A stretch of 64,000 bases of DNA. Origin: Nocardioides iriomotensis (GTDB lineage Bacteria; Actinomycetota; Actinomycetes; Propionibacteriales; Nocardioidaceae). Below, one piece after another: positions 1 to 7,938 of this stretch. Positions within the stretch are counted from its first letter, which is position 1. Every line of letters starts with the position of its first letter. A program made the translations under genes and the position numbers. Under the pieces are notes generated by a model that saw nothing but the letters and a program-made list of their open reading frames with translations, was not told where the DNA came from and did no database searches. The DNA lies in assembly GCF_004168035.1 (NCBI RefSeq), contig NZ_SDPU01000014.1, positions 1-64,000 on the forward strand, given 5' to 3'.

Positions 1-75
1 CTGACCGACGCCACAGCGCACTCGGAGGACGCCCGCCAATCAGCCGCCTGGCACCAACGTGATGGCCGGGTACAG

Positions 76-621
76 CTAGCGGGCCGCGACCAACGCGTCC
101 GCGATGGTCCGGCAGGTGTCGTCGAGCAGGTCCGCCACCTCGCGGTGCACGGTCTCCGACTGCCCCATCGGGTCGGGCACGTCGTGGTCGGGCACGGGCA
201 CCCCGGCCCGCAGCCGCGCCGCCGCCCGGACCAGGTCCTGGGGGCTGGTCGCGGCCTCCTTCGCGCGCGGGTCCTGGGCAAGCGTCTCGAACTCACGCAG
301 CGTGAACGCCCGCTTCATCAGCCGCGGCGCCTCCCGCACCACCTGCTCGCGGATCTCCTTCGTGGCCGTCAGCACGAGCTCCGCCTGACCGGCGAGCGCG
401 GGCGTGAACTGCCGCGCCGCAAACCCGGCCCCGTCGCTGCCCAGGCGCGCGAGCTCTCGTGCCGCGTTGGGCTCGACCGGGTAGCCCACCATCGCGCCGA
501 CCCCGGCGCTCGCGACCTCGAAGTCGCCTGCCGGCAGCCGGGCGGCCAACAGCCGCTCGGCCAGCGGGGACCGGCACACGTTGCCGACGCAGACCACGAG
601 GACGGCGAACCGCTCAGCCAT
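76..621 (-). CDS. Low-molecular-weight protein-tyrosine phosphatase
   Basis: Cytosolic phosphatase of the LMW-PTP/Wzb class, which removes phosphate from tyrosines, commonly on BY-kinases of polysaccharide export. The P-loop C11-VGNVC-R17-S18 matches C-x5-R-S, and D150 in DPMGQS stands where the general acid is expected. At 181 aa it is slightly longer than the usual 150-160. Its ATG overlaps the end of the upstream PqqD gene by 8 bases (ATGGCTGA), so it is the last visible gene of a minus-strand operon with a nucleotidyltransferase and a PqqD protein. A BY-kinase that could be its substrate is encoded at 4682. An arsenate-reductase role is less likely because the context is polysaccharide. 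Family is secure; the substrate is inferred. Confidence 0.9.
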   Translation of the reverse strand: MAERFAVLVVCVGNVCRSPLAERLLAARLPAGDFEVASAGVGAMVGYPVEPNAARELARLGSDGAGFAARQFTPALAGQAELVLTATKEIREQVVREAPRLMKRAFTLREFETLAQDPRAKEAATSPQDLVRAAARLRAGVPVPDHDVPDPMGQSETVHREVADLLDDTCRTIADALVAAR

Positions 622-895
622 GCCGGCCGTCCTCCCTGGTGATCAGTCCTCGAGCCTCCAGGTCCTCGAGGAAGGACCGTACGTCGTCGGCGACCGTGTC
701 GGCCGGCACGTCGAACAGCTCGGCCACGCTCGTGATGACGTCCTCGCCCCAGCTGGCATGGCCGATGGTGTGCCAGATAGCCGCACTCGAGCCAGTGAGC
801 ACGGCCGGCTCGTCCGGCCGCTTGAGGTCGACGAGGGCGACCCGGGAGGTGTCGCCCACCCAGGCCACGTCCGCGCCAATGGTCCAGTGGCTCAC
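614..895 (-). CDS. PqqD-like protein B (RRE-type peptide-binding fold)
   Basis: Small 93-aa protein read as PqqD family from the pattern WxxGxxVAWVGD...VALVDLKRPDEPAVLTGSSAAIW followed by a winged-helix-like segment with regularly spaced acidic and hydrophobic residues. PqqD domains bind leader peptides for RiPP-modifying enzymes, and related stand-alone forms occur beside HprK-like kinases. The start is GTG at 893-895, which overlaps the stop of the nucleotidyltransferase as GTGA; an open frame to 1057 exists but lies inside that gene. Its 3' end overlaps the phosphatase start by 8 bases, so the three genes look translationally coupled. Its peptide partner is unknown; the two nearby Tat proteins are candidates (inference). 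Confidence 0.75.
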   Translation of the reverse strand: MSHWTIGADVAWVGDTSRVALVDLKRPDEPAVLTGSSAAIWHTIGHASWGEDVITSVAELFDVPADTVADDVRSFLEDLEARGLITREDGRHG

Positions 896-1809
896 GAGCG
901 GCGCCGCTCTCGTCGAACCACCCGGACAGCGGTAGGGAGGTCTCGCAATCCGGCTCTTAGGCGGCGAATGCGGGCGGTGAAGAGTCCCCATCGACCGGGT
1001 GCGGCGTCGGGGAACGAGTTGCGGATCTCGGCTTCGGTCAGCACCAGGGCGTGCCACAGCCGGCCGGGGAGTCTGCGCCAGGGCAGCGCGGACAGTTCGG
1101 TCACCCAGCCGACTGTCTTCACGCTGGTCGTCTGGGTGCGAATGCGCCAGGCGGTGGTGTCGAAGGTGGGAGCCGGGAGCGGCGCGACACCCAGCCGCTC
1201 GAGCAACGGCGCAAGGGTCTCGTTCGCCCCGGTGACCGCGCAGACCTGGGCGAGCTGGCTCAGGTCGGCTGACGTGAGCTGCGACTCCAACGCCGTCACC
1301 AGGTAGTCGAGCTTGGGAGCGTGCGCGTCGGTGCCGTCCCGCAGCCAGTGCAGCGCGGCTACGACGGCGTGGCTGACCACGTCGGGACAGCGCACTGGTT
1401 GAGCGCCGATCCGGACGGAGCTGCGGCGTCGCCAGAGCTCGTTGAACACAAGTTCAGCGTCGGCCAAGAAGCCCGGGAACCGATCGTGCAGGTCGACCTC
1501 ACAGGGCCACAGGCGGTGCCTGAGAGTCCGCGAATGCTGAGGCAGCGCAGTTGCACCCGTGTGGGGAACCGCTTCATGCCAACCGATCGCGGCTAACGCC
1601 TCGAGCGCACGGTCACGGTCGGCGGGGCGGACCAGGACGTCGACGTCGACCGACGGGTGCGGCTCCCGCAGCCCCTGTAGCACGAGAGCATTGCCCTTCA
1701 AGCAGAGAGCCTCAATGTCGACAGCCTCGGTTGCGCGCAGCACCAGCGGGTGAGCGAGGGCGACCGCTTCGGCCGGAGTGAGTGCGCCGCTTCGCTGCGC
1801 CGAGATCAC
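892..1809 (-). CDS. Nucleotidyltransferase family protein (NTP_transf_5-like)
   Basis: A 305-aa protein with the pol-beta-fold nucleotidyltransferase signature of the NTP_transf_5 type: CLKGNALVLQGL followed by HPSVDVDVLVRPADRDRA, where the D-x-D pair would bind metal. A later EVDLHDRF segment may supply the third acid. Such proteins recur beside PqqD and HprK-like genes, and in some lasso-peptide clusters, where they are thought to transfer a nucleotide or sugar phosphate to a peptide or protein. The start is GTG at 1809, 15 bases after the stop of the Tat protein gene. It is followed by a GTGA overlap into PqqD-B. The substrate cannot be read from sequence. Confidence 0.75.
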   Translation of the reverse strand: MISAQRSGALTPAEAVALAHPLVLRATEAVDIEALCLKGNALVLQGLREPHPSVDVDVLVRPADRDRALEALAAIGWHEAVPHTGATALPQHSRTLRHRLWPCEVDLHDRFPGFLADAELVFNELWRRRSSVRIGAQPVRCPDVVSHAVVAALHWLRDGTDAHAPKLDYLVTALESQLTSADLSQLAQVCAVTGANETLAPLLERLGVAPLPAPTFDTTAWRIRTQTTSVKTVGWVTELSALPWRRLPGRLWHALVLTEAEIRNSFPDAAPGRWGLFTARIRRLRAGLRDLPTAVRVVRRERRRS

Positions 1810-1824
1810 CGGTCCAGGGTAGGT

Positions 1825-2337
1825 CTACTTGGCACTGAACGTGGTCGAACCCGTTGTCGTGCCACCCGACGACGCCACGACCGAACCGGTGAGTGCCCCG
1901 GACTCGGGGCCGCTCGTCGGAGAGAAGTGCGCGGAGAACAAGATCGTCTTGCCCGCGCCGAGCCCGCCCTTCGAGACGACCGTGATGGGGTCCGAGCCGG
2001 CGCTGGGTGTGTTCCAGTCGCGATCTGTTTTGTCCGACCACGACTTCCACGTGAGCTCGCGACCGTCGAACTCGATCGTGAGCGTGACCACGCCACACGG
2101 GAGGGTGCTGGTGTTGACCACGAGCACCTTGAGGTGGAAGCCCGCATTGCCGGTCCACTGCTGCTTCTCGATGGTGAGGACACACGAGCAGGTCGGGTCG
2201 TTGCTGCCGGCGAAGGCCGGCACCGCTGAGACGAGCTGGACTGCCGGCACCGTCCACGCGACGGTCGCGGCTCCCTTGACGAGACTGCGACGGCTGATGC
2301 TGCGCGCCTCGGACGGCAAGTGCTGGTTGGCACTCAT
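1825..2337 (-). CDS. Small Tat-exported protein A (unknown function)
   Basis: A 170-aa protein beginning MSANQHLPSEARSI, then a twin-arginine leader: SRRSLVKG, a hydrophobic stretch AWTVPAVQLVSAVPA, and likely cleavage after AFA. The mature part is about 125 aa, rich in beta-prone Thr/Ser/Gly, with Cys pairs near its start (CSC and one more Cys), resembling a single beta-sandwich domain. The ATG at 2337 is preceded by GGGGGAACTTC, a G5-type ribosome site. An open frame extends upstream to 2634 but overlaps the PqqD-A gene, so it is rejected. The leader is 23 of 31 identical to that of the Tat protein at 3810, while the mature parts do not resemble each other. The gene lies between PqqD-A and the nucleotidyltransferase on the same strand, so it may be their substrate (inference). 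Confidence 0.75.
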   Translation of the reverse strand: MSANQHLPSEARSISRRSLVKGAATVAWTVPAVQLVSAVPAFAGSNDPTCSCVLTIEKQQWTGNAGFHLKVLVVNTSTLPCGVVTLTIEFDGRELTWKSWSDKTDRDWNTPSAGSDPITVVSKGGLGAGKTILFSAHFSPTSGPESGALTGSVVASSGGTTTGSTTFSAK

Positions 2338-2467
2338 GAAGTTCCCCCACCCCTGGACTGGTGCGAATGTCGATGAACCTTGCCGCCCCGAAGTGCCCCC
2401 ACTCGGAGACGGCATCGAGAGGATCGTACGGGTTGTCCGGAATTTGGGGAACCAGGGCGGGCCAGAA

Positions 2468-2758
2468 TCAGCCGTTCGGCCGATCCTCCGCGTCGCGCAC
2501 CTCCACCACGCCGTCCGCGGCCAGCTCACGGACCAGGTCGGCTGTCGCTTTTTCCGCGCTCCTCCCGTCCGTCGGGGGGCCGACCGCCGCCGCCAGCGAC
2601 GCCGCGAGCCCGTCCACGTCGGTCCAACCCTCACCTATCAGGGCTAGCAGGCGGGTCGCCAGCGGCGAGAGCACCAGCACCCGACCATCGATCAGCACGG
2701 CTGCTTCCCCCGAGCCGTCGCGGTACTCGTCGGTCGATTTCCCCCTTCGCACTTTCAC
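2468..2758 (-). CDS. PqqD-like protein A
   Basis: A 96-aa PqqD-family protein: short N-terminal strand region, AAVLIDGRVLVLSPLATRLLALIGEGW, then a winged-helix-like segment ending ATADLVRELAADGVVEVRDA. The start is GTG at 2756-2758, overlapping the HprK-like stop as GTGA; the longer open frame to 3472 is a shadow of the kinase gene. Coupling to the kinase matches known HprK-related kinase/PqqD neighbourhoods. It probably presents a peptide or protein to the kinase (inference from PqqD biology). About 130 bases without a gene separate it from Tat protein A. Confidence 0.75.
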   Translation of the reverse strand: MKVRRGKSTDEYRDGSGEAAVLIDGRVLVLSPLATRLLALIGEGWTDVDGLAASLAAAVGPPTDGRSAEKATADLVRELAADGVVEVRDAEDRPNG

Positions 2759-3612
2759 GGCGTCGCCCCCACATGCCGACTCACAACGTCCGCGAGCTGC
2801 GCCGCCTCGCCGTACCGCACGCTGACGAGTCCCCCGGCTCGCTCGACGATCGAAGCGACGGTCGCCAGGGGCCGGTCCAGCCGGGTGAGGTAGGAGATCT
2901 GCGGTGCCAGGAGCGCAAGCGCGCGCACCGTGGTCACCGGCTCGACCTGTGGCGCCGTACGGGACGGGTCTCGGTCGAGGAGGAAGATGCCCGTCAGCTC
3001 GGGCCCCCGTCCTCCGGCGACGATCAGCCCCTCGTCGCTCGGTGCCAGCTGGGTCTTGATGCCGTTGCCGCCTTCCGCGAGCACGGACAGCGGCTTGGGA
3101 TACGGGAGGACCCTGCCGCCGGCGTCCACGGCAACGGTCTCGTCGGTGAGGTAGCGCATCGTGCGTCCGAGCAGGCGTGATGCTGTCGTCTTGCCGGTAC
3201 CGGACGGAGCGACGAGCGCGACCGTCCGGCCCGTCCCGGGGTCTGCCAGTCCCGCGGCGTGCAGCATCACCAGGCGGCCGGCGTGCGCCTCGACCAGTGC
3301 CGCCGTCAGTCGCGGGCTGAGCACGTGGAGCAGCTCGTCGAGACCGGTTGCCGCGACCGCACCGCGCGCCCCGGCCTGCCCGACCGTGCCTACATCGGGG
3401 TCGAGAACGACGTCGAGCGTCACGGACTCCGGGTAGGAGGTCAACCCGTCGCCGAGGCAGTCCGACCAGCAACGCTCGACAGCCTCCCGCGCCTGCCGGG
3501 CATGAGCGCCGGCGTAGCGGAGCACGACGGAGAGGCCCATCGCAGACAGATGGGTGTCCGCAGCAGGTCGTGGCTGGGTCACCGGGCGGAGTCTAGTGAG
3601 CCGGTCGTTCAC
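2755..3612 (-). CDS. HprK-related serine kinase-like protein
   Basis: A 285-aa protein with an HPr-kinase-like P-loop A135-PSGTGKTT-143 and a DE pair (D157, E158) in YLTDETV, as expected for the HprK catalytic core. The first 115 residues are divergent. No PTS gene (HPr, EI) is visible, so an HPr substrate is unlikely; HprK-related kinases beside PqqD proteins are thought to phosphorylate other peptides or proteins. GTG at 3612 is taken as the start because GGAAGG lies upstream, but M25 (3540) is possible. It is the first gene of the minus-strand module and is divergent from Tat protein B, with an inverted repeat in the gap. Confidence 0.75.
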   Translation of the reverse strand: MNDRLTRLRPVTQPRPAADTHLSAMGLSVVLRYAGAHARQAREAVERCWSDCLGDGLTSYPESVTLDVVLDPDVGTVGQAGARGAVAATGLDELLHVLSPRLTAALVEAHAGRLVMLHAAGLADPGTGRTVALVAPSGTGKTTASRLLGRTMRYLTDETVAVDAGGRVLPYPKPLSVLAEGGNGIKTQLAPSDEGLIVAGGRGPELTGIFLLDRDPSRTAPQVEPVTTVRALALLAPQISYLTRLDRPLATVASIVERAGGLVSVRYGEAAQLADVVSRHVGATP

Positions 3613-3623
3613 GAGCGTTGACC

Positions 3624-3648
3624 TTCCGCCGGAATGACTACGGCGGAA
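3624..3648. promoter_or_regulatory. Perfect inverted repeat between divergent genes
   Basis: TTCCGCCG (3624-3631) and CGGCGGAA (3641-3648) are exact complements separated by 9 bases. The repeat lies 12 bases before the kinase GTG and about 160 bases before Tat protein B. Its size and spacing suit a dimeric repressor, but it could also be a hairpin in the kinase mRNA leader. No regulator gene is adjacent. Confidence 0.4.
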
Positions 3649-3809
3649 CCACCCGACTGAAGGGCGGGCCGCACTGGACGTTCGGTCAACTTTCCCTCAA
3701 CCCCTGTGAGTTCGGCTCGCCGCGTGGCACGATCCTGTGTGAAGCCGCGATGCGGCGTGGGGGACCCCGGGGGGCCGGGGCAAGTTCTGTTCCGGTGGGG
3801 AGCCACAGC

Positions 3810-4601
3810 ATGACCTTGCAAGAGCACGCTTCCGAGCGTCGTCTGATCGATCGACGGACGGTAGTCCGAGGCGCGGCGGTCGCCGCCTGGACCGTCCCCG
3901 CCGTGCAATTGGTCGGCGCCGCCCCCGCCTTCGCCGGGTCAGGGCCTACGTCGTTCTCGGGTCTTTCGGGAAGCGGGTCCTACTCGACTCCATCGCGTCT
4001 TCTTCTGCTCGTATCGTTTAACAATGCAGGGGCGAGCCCGGCAACCGGGGTGCAGGTCACAGTGAAGATGCCGAGGGCGATGCCGTCAGCCCCCACGGCC
4101 GCCGGATGGAACGTCTCCGGCTCCGGCGACACCTTCGTCTTTACGCTGAACGCAACTGTCCCTGCCGGCCAAAGTCAGAGTCTGCAGGCCGATTTCACAG
4201 TGAGCGATACGACGATCGAGGGCACGGCGGCCGTCGCGCTGACGGCGACCAACGTCACGGGAACATCGAATACCAACGCGCCCATCACGCCCGCCTACAA
4301 GGTTTCGTACAGCGGCCCGACAGTCAGCAACGTGACGGGCAATCGCCGGGTCTCCGTTACAGCTATCGACAACATCGGCTCGCTGGCCGGCGTCCTTCGA
4401 GTGGCGCTGACCTTGGACCGTGCACGAACGCTGGTGGGCGGCGCGCCATCTGGGTGGTCGCATCAGGCTTCGAACGGCAATAGAACGCACACCTTCACCA
4501 GGGGACCTTTCGGTCCGAGCGACTCTGTGGTTGCGTGTGAGCCGGTCTTCGACGGAAACCTCATGGTTACATCCCACTCCGTGACCATCACCGCCAGTTG
4601 A
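3810..4601 (+). CDS. Tat-exported beta-rich surface protein B (unknown function)
   Basis: A 263-aa secreted protein. MTLQEHASERRLI leads into DRRTVVRG and AWTVPAVQLVGAAPA, with cleavage likely after AFA. The mature part looks like a DUF11/CARDB-type beta-sandwich (LLLLVSFNNAGASPATGVQVTVKMPRA...) followed by a second Ser/Thr-rich half. ATG at 3810 follows GTGGGGAGCCACAGC; upstream in-frame codons lack such a site. The leader is nearly a copy of that in Tat protein A. It has no LPxTG tail and no C-terminal membrane helix, so it is probably released or held by interactions. It is divergent from the HprK/PqqD genes and 80 bases ahead of the BY-kinase. GC looks lower than in the kinase gene that follows. 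Confidence 0.75.
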   Translation: MTLQEHASERRLIDRRTVVRGAAVAAWTVPAVQLVGAAPAFAGSGPTSFSGLSGSGSYSTPSRLLLLVSFNNAGASPATGVQVTVKMPRAMPSAPTAAGWNVSGSGDTFVFTLNATVPAGQSQSLQADFTVSDTTIEGTAAVALTATNVTGTSNTNAPITPAYKVSYSGPTVSNVTGNRRVSVTAIDNIGSLAGVLRVALTLDRARTLVGGAPSGWSHQASNGNRTHTFTRGPFGPSDSVVACEPVFDGNLMVTSHSVTITAS

Positions 4602-4681
4602 GATTCGCTCGATTGCCGGACCGGCACCTGAAGTTCCGCCTATCCTGACCTCTGTCGCGTTGCCCGACCCGGGGGAAGAGC

Positions 4682-6142
4682 GTGGAACTCACTGATTACT
4701 TGCGTGTGTTGCGCGCACACTGGCTCGGTTTTGTCGCCCTGATGCTGGTCGGTGTCGGAGCTGCAGCGATCTTCAATCTCACTCAGCCGCGGGTATACGC
4801 CGCCGACGCCACTGGCTTTGTGAGCGCAGGTAACGACACCAACCCCGCGTTGGGGTCGGTAGCAGACACCCTGGCGAAGTCGCGCGCCAAGTCGTACGTC
4901 GACATCGCCCGCAGCCGCGCCACGGCCGAGGGAGTCATCGACGAGCTGGGCCTCGACGACTCGCCGGCCTCGCTCATCGGCAAGATCTCCGTCGAGCAGC
5001 CGCTGGACACCGTGCTGATCAAGGTGACCGCCAGGGACGCCACTCCGCTGGGAGCTCAGCAACTCGCCGACGCGTGGGTCTCGGCGTTAGCGGACCAGGT
5101 CGCCGAGATCGAGAATCCGCGCGGCGAAGCGGGGGCCCTCAAGGTCGTCCCGATCGAAGCGGCCGCCCTGCCGTCGGCACCGGTGTCACCCCGCGTCGAG
5201 CTCAACCTGCTAATCGGCGGTGTCGTCGGTGTCCTGCTGGGCCTGGCCTACGCGCTGCTGCGCAACCAGCTCGACCGTCGGCTGCGGTCGTCCCAGGCCG
5301 TCGAGCGGCAGTTCGGCGTCACCGTCGTCGGCGCGATCCCGACCGCCAGCGACCTCGCCTCGACGGACGGCGCCGGCCCGGTCGCCGTCCAGGACCGCAG
5401 CGGCTCGCAGCGCCGCTCGGAGTCGGCCGAGGCGTTCCGCAAGCTGCGCACCAACCTGCAGTTCATGGACGTCGACAACCCGCCCCGGGTCATCATCATC
5501 ACCAGCCCGCAGCAGGGCGACGGCAAGTCGACGGTCGCGGCCAACCTCGCCGGCGCGCTGGCGGTCTCCGGTGAGCCGGTGATCCTCATCGACGGCGACC
5601 TCCGCCGACCCACGGTCGCCGAGAAGTTCGGGCTCGTCGAGGGCGCGGGCCTCACCGACGTGCTGATCGGGCGGGTCGACTTCGAGGACGTCGCCCAGGA
5701 GCACCCCGATTACCCCAACCTGCTGCTCCTCGCCGCCGGCGGCGTACCGCCCAACCCGAGCGAGCTGCTCGGCTCCCAGACCATGCGCCAGCTGCTCACC
5801 GAGCTGGCCAAGACGGCGCTTGTCATCGTCGACGCGCCGCCGCTGCTGCCGGTCACCGACGCCGCGGTGCTGACCGCCGTCGCCGACGGCGCGTTCGTGG
5901 TCATCTCCAGCGGGCGGACGGTCGACACCGAGCTCCGCGACGCCCTGGCGAACCTCGACGCCGTCCGCGGCCGGGCGCTGGGCGTGATCCTCAACCGGGT
6001 CGCCCGCCGCGACGCCGCGGCCGGCTACTACGGCGGCACCTACGAGCTCTCAGACAAGGACAAGGTCCCCGCCGCCGTGGGGGCCACCGACGAGGCCGAC
6101 GCGACCGAGGTCTCGAGCAAGCACCGCCGCCGGACCGCCTGA
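4682..6142 (+). CDS. Polysaccharide co-polymerase / BY-kinase (Wzz plus CapB-like)
   Basis: Inner-membrane chain-length regulator with tyrosine autokinase activity. The N-terminal Wzz domain is bounded by membrane helices at about 15-36 and 172-195. The kinase half has Walker A S-PQQGDGKST (275-284), Walker A' LIDGDLRRP (302-310) and a later VIVDAPPLLPVTDA. The tail has a small tyrosine group (GYYGGTYELS), a short version of the Tyr cluster these kinases autophosphorylate. At 486 aa it is the usual fused actinobacterial form. The GTG start follows GGGGGAAGAGC. It pairs functionally with the LMW-PTP at 76 and with the Wzy-type genes from 8720 to 16720. Confidence 0.9.
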   Translation: MELTDYLRVLRAHWLGFVALMLVGVGAAAIFNLTQPRVYAADATGFVSAGNDTNPALGSVADTLAKSRAKSYVDIARSRATAEGVIDELGLDDSPASLIGKISVEQPLDTVLIKVTARDATPLGAQQLADAWVSALADQVAEIENPRGEAGALKVVPIEAAALPSAPVSPRVELNLLIGGVVGVLLGLAYALLRNQLDRRLRSSQAVERQFGVTVVGAIPTASDLASTDGAGPVAVQDRSGSQRRSESAEAFRKLRTNLQFMDVDNPPRVIIITSPQQGDGKSTVAANLAGALAVSGEPVILIDGDLRRPTVAEKFGLVEGAGLTDVLIGRVDFEDVAQEHPDYPNLLLLAAGGVPPNPSELLGSQTMRQLLTELAKTALVIVDAPPLLPVTDAAVLTAVADGAFVVISSGRTVDTELRDALANLDAVRGRALGVILNRVARRDAAAGYYGGTYELSDKDKVPAAVGATDEADATEVSSKHRRRTA

Positions 6143-6185
6143 CCCGCGCGTCGCCGTACCGCTCGGCGTCTGCCACGATGCGGCC

Positions 6186-7025
6186 ATGACCGTCCCGTCC
6201 GACCGCCTCCTGATCACGCTCGCCCCCACCGGGGCCGAGACGTCCAAGGAGGACTGCCCGCAGCTCCCGACCACGCTCGAAGAGCTCGTCGACACCGCCC
6301 GCCGCTGCGAGGCCGCCGGCGCCGCGATGATCCACGTGCACATCCGCGACGAAGAGCACAAGCCCAGCCTCGACCCGGGCCGGCTGGCGGCGACCGTCGA
6401 GGCGCTGCGCGACCAGACCAACCTCGTCGTCCAGTTGTCCACCGGCGGCAGCGTGCACGACCCGCTCGACGCCCGGCTCAAGGTGCTCGACGCCGAGCCC
6501 GACTCCTGCAGCCTGACCATGGGCACCACCAACTTCGGCGACGATGTCTTCTCCAACCCCTGGCCGTTCATCACCGAGCTCTACCGGCTCTCCCAGGAGC
6601 GCGAGGTGGTCCCCGAGTTCGAGCTGTTCGACCTCGGCCACGTCGCCGCCCTGCGGCGGTTGCTGGACAAGCTCGGCCTGCCGTACGGCGGCCGGGTGCA
6701 CGTCGACCTCGTGATGGGCGTGCCCGGCGGGATGCCCGGCACCGCCGACGCGCTCGTCGCCGCCGTCGCGGCGCTGCCCGAGGCGGTGACGTCGTGGTCG
6801 GCCACGGGCATCGGACGGTCGACCCTGGCCGTCGCCCTGGCGTCGCTGAGCAAGGGCGGCCACCTGCGGGTCGGCATGGAGGACGTGCTCACCCTGGCCA
6901 AGGGCGTCCCCGTCGAGCACAACGAGCAGCTCGTCTCCCGGGTCGTCGAGCTCGGCCGGATCGCGCAGCGCACCCCGATGACGCCGACTGAGGCGCGCGA
7001 CCTGCTGCAGGTCAAGCGGCGGTAG
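6186..7025 (+). CDS. BKACE family beta-keto acid cleavage enzyme (DUF849)
   Basis: A 279-aa TIM-barrel enzyme of the 3-keto-5-aminohexanoate cleavage family, which condenses a beta-keto acid with acetyl-CoA and splits it to acetoacetate and a CoA ester using a divalent metal. Visible signatures are LIITLAPTGAE near the N-terminus, the metal pair H50 and H52 in MIHVHIRDEEHKPSLD, and EFELFDLGHV further on. No lysine-fermentation genes are nearby, so the substrate is unknown. ATG at 6186 lies 43 bases after the BY-kinase stop. It is probably unrelated to polysaccharide. Confidence 0.85.
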   Translation: MTVPSDRLLITLAPTGAETSKEDCPQLPTTLEELVDTARRCEAAGAAMIHVHIRDEEHKPSLDPGRLAATVEALRDQTNLVVQLSTGGSVHDPLDARLKVLDAEPDSCSLTMGTTNFGDDVFSNPWPFITELYRLSQEREVVPEFELFDLGHVAALRRLLDKLGLPYGGRVHVDLVMGVPGGMPGTADALVAAVAALPEAVTSWSATGIGRSTLAVALASLSKGGHLRVGMEDVLTLAKGVPVEHNEQLVSRVVELGRIAQRTPMTPTEARDLLQVKRR

Positions 7026-7060
7026 CCGGTCGGAACGCGGTTGGGCCGGCCGGGGCGCGG

Positions 7061-7507
7061 TCAGCCCGCCGGCGCCTCGCAGTCCAGGCAGGTGCCGAAC
7101 ACCGTCAGGTGCGCCACATCGACCTCGAACCCCTCGCCCTCGCGGAACGTCGCCACCAGCTCGGCCGTGCGCGGCTGGGAGAGCTCGCGGACCCTGCCGC
7201 AGCGGCGGCACACCGTGTGCGCGTGCGGCGGCGACGTCGTCGAGTGGTAGGTCGGGGCCCGGTCGTGCAGGTGCGCGTGCCGGACCAGCCCGAGCTCCTC
7301 CAGCAGGTCGAGGGTGCGGTACACCGTGGACAGGCTGACCGCCGAGGTCGACTTGCGGACCTCGGCCAGCACCTCGTCCGGGGTGGCGTGCCCGAGCGTG
7401 TCGACCGCCTGCAGCACCAACTCGCGCTGGGCGGTCAGCCGGTGCCCGCTCGCCCGCAGCCGCTCACGCCAGCTGTCGCCCGCGGTCGCGTCGTGTGTCT
7501 CGGCCAC
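7061..7507 (-). CDS. Fur family metal-dependent regulator
   Basis: A 148-aa DNA-binding repressor. The winged helix spans about residues 10-80 (GHRLTAQRELVLQAV...SLSTVYRTLDLLEELG). The C-terminal dimer domain carries a structural zinc site C100-x2-C103 and C140-x2-C143, and the metal-sensing HAHTVC segment (H95, H97). Fur, Zur and PerR cannot be separated from sequence alone. The arrangement with DsrE, a tiny membrane protein and nitrobindin resembles a neighbourhood seen in other actinobacteria. It is separated by 44 bases from the DsrE gene on the same strand. Confidence 0.88.
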   Translation of the reverse strand: MAETHDATAGDSWRERLRASGHRLTAQRELVLQAVDTLGHATPDEVLAEVRKSTSAVSLSTVYRTLDLLEELGLVRHAHLHDRAPTYHSTTSPPHAHTVCRRCGRVRELSQPRTAELVATFREGEGFEVDVAHLTVFGTCLDCEAPAG

Positions 7508-7551
7508 CCGCCCATCCTAGGAGCCGGCCGAGGCGCTTCCGTCCGGACGAG

Positions 7552-7914
7552 TCAGTAGACCAGGGCCTGCGTCCCCTCGGCCAGCGCCTCCTCGACGAAC
7601 ACCGCGGCCCCGGCGATCCGCACGCCCGGCAGGGTGTCGTCCTCGCCCAGGCCACGCCGGGCCGCGCACTGCGTGCACAGGGTGACCTGGCCGCCCTCGC
7701 GCACGATCGTGACCAGCGCGCCGGCCGGGGAGGCGTGCGGCAGCCCAAGGTCCGGCGTACGGTCCCCGGTCGCGAACCACGCCGCCTCCCCGGTCAGCCA
7801 CAGGCTGACATCGGCCCCCGCCGCCACCGCGGCCGACGCCACGGTCAGGCCCTGGTTGCTCCGCTCGGGGTCGTCGGTGCCGCACGTCACCTTGACCAGC
7901 AGTCGTCGTGCCAT
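7552..7914 (-). CDS. DsrE family protein
   Basis: A 120-aa protein with the Rossmann-like DsrE/DsrF fold: LLVKVTCGTDDPERSNQGLTVASAAVAAGADVSLWLTGEAAWF, then a Cys pair LCTQCAARRGL. Three cysteines (C11, C80, C83) could carry sulfur or form a disulfide. DsrE proteins relay sulfur or have uncharacterised roles. It lies on the same strand as Fur and divergent from the microprotein at 7939 with only 24 bases between, so the promoters must overlap the coding ends. Confidence 0.8.
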   Translation of the reverse strand: MARRLLVKVTCGTDDPERSNQGLTVASAAVAAGADVSLWLTGEAAWFATGDRTPDLGLPHASPAGALVTIVREGGQVTLCTQCAARRGLGEDDTLPGVRIAGAAVFVEEALAEGTQALVY

Positions 7915-7938
7915 GCCCCGAACACTAGACTCCGCCTC

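Noticed and set aside
76-3612. Lasso-peptide gene cluster
   Set aside because: Two PqqD proteins, an HprK-like kinase and an NTP_transf_5 protein recall some lasso clusters, but no asparagine-synthetase-like cyclase, transglutaminase-like protease or short precursor was seen in the window. Genes beyond the left edge cannot be excluded.
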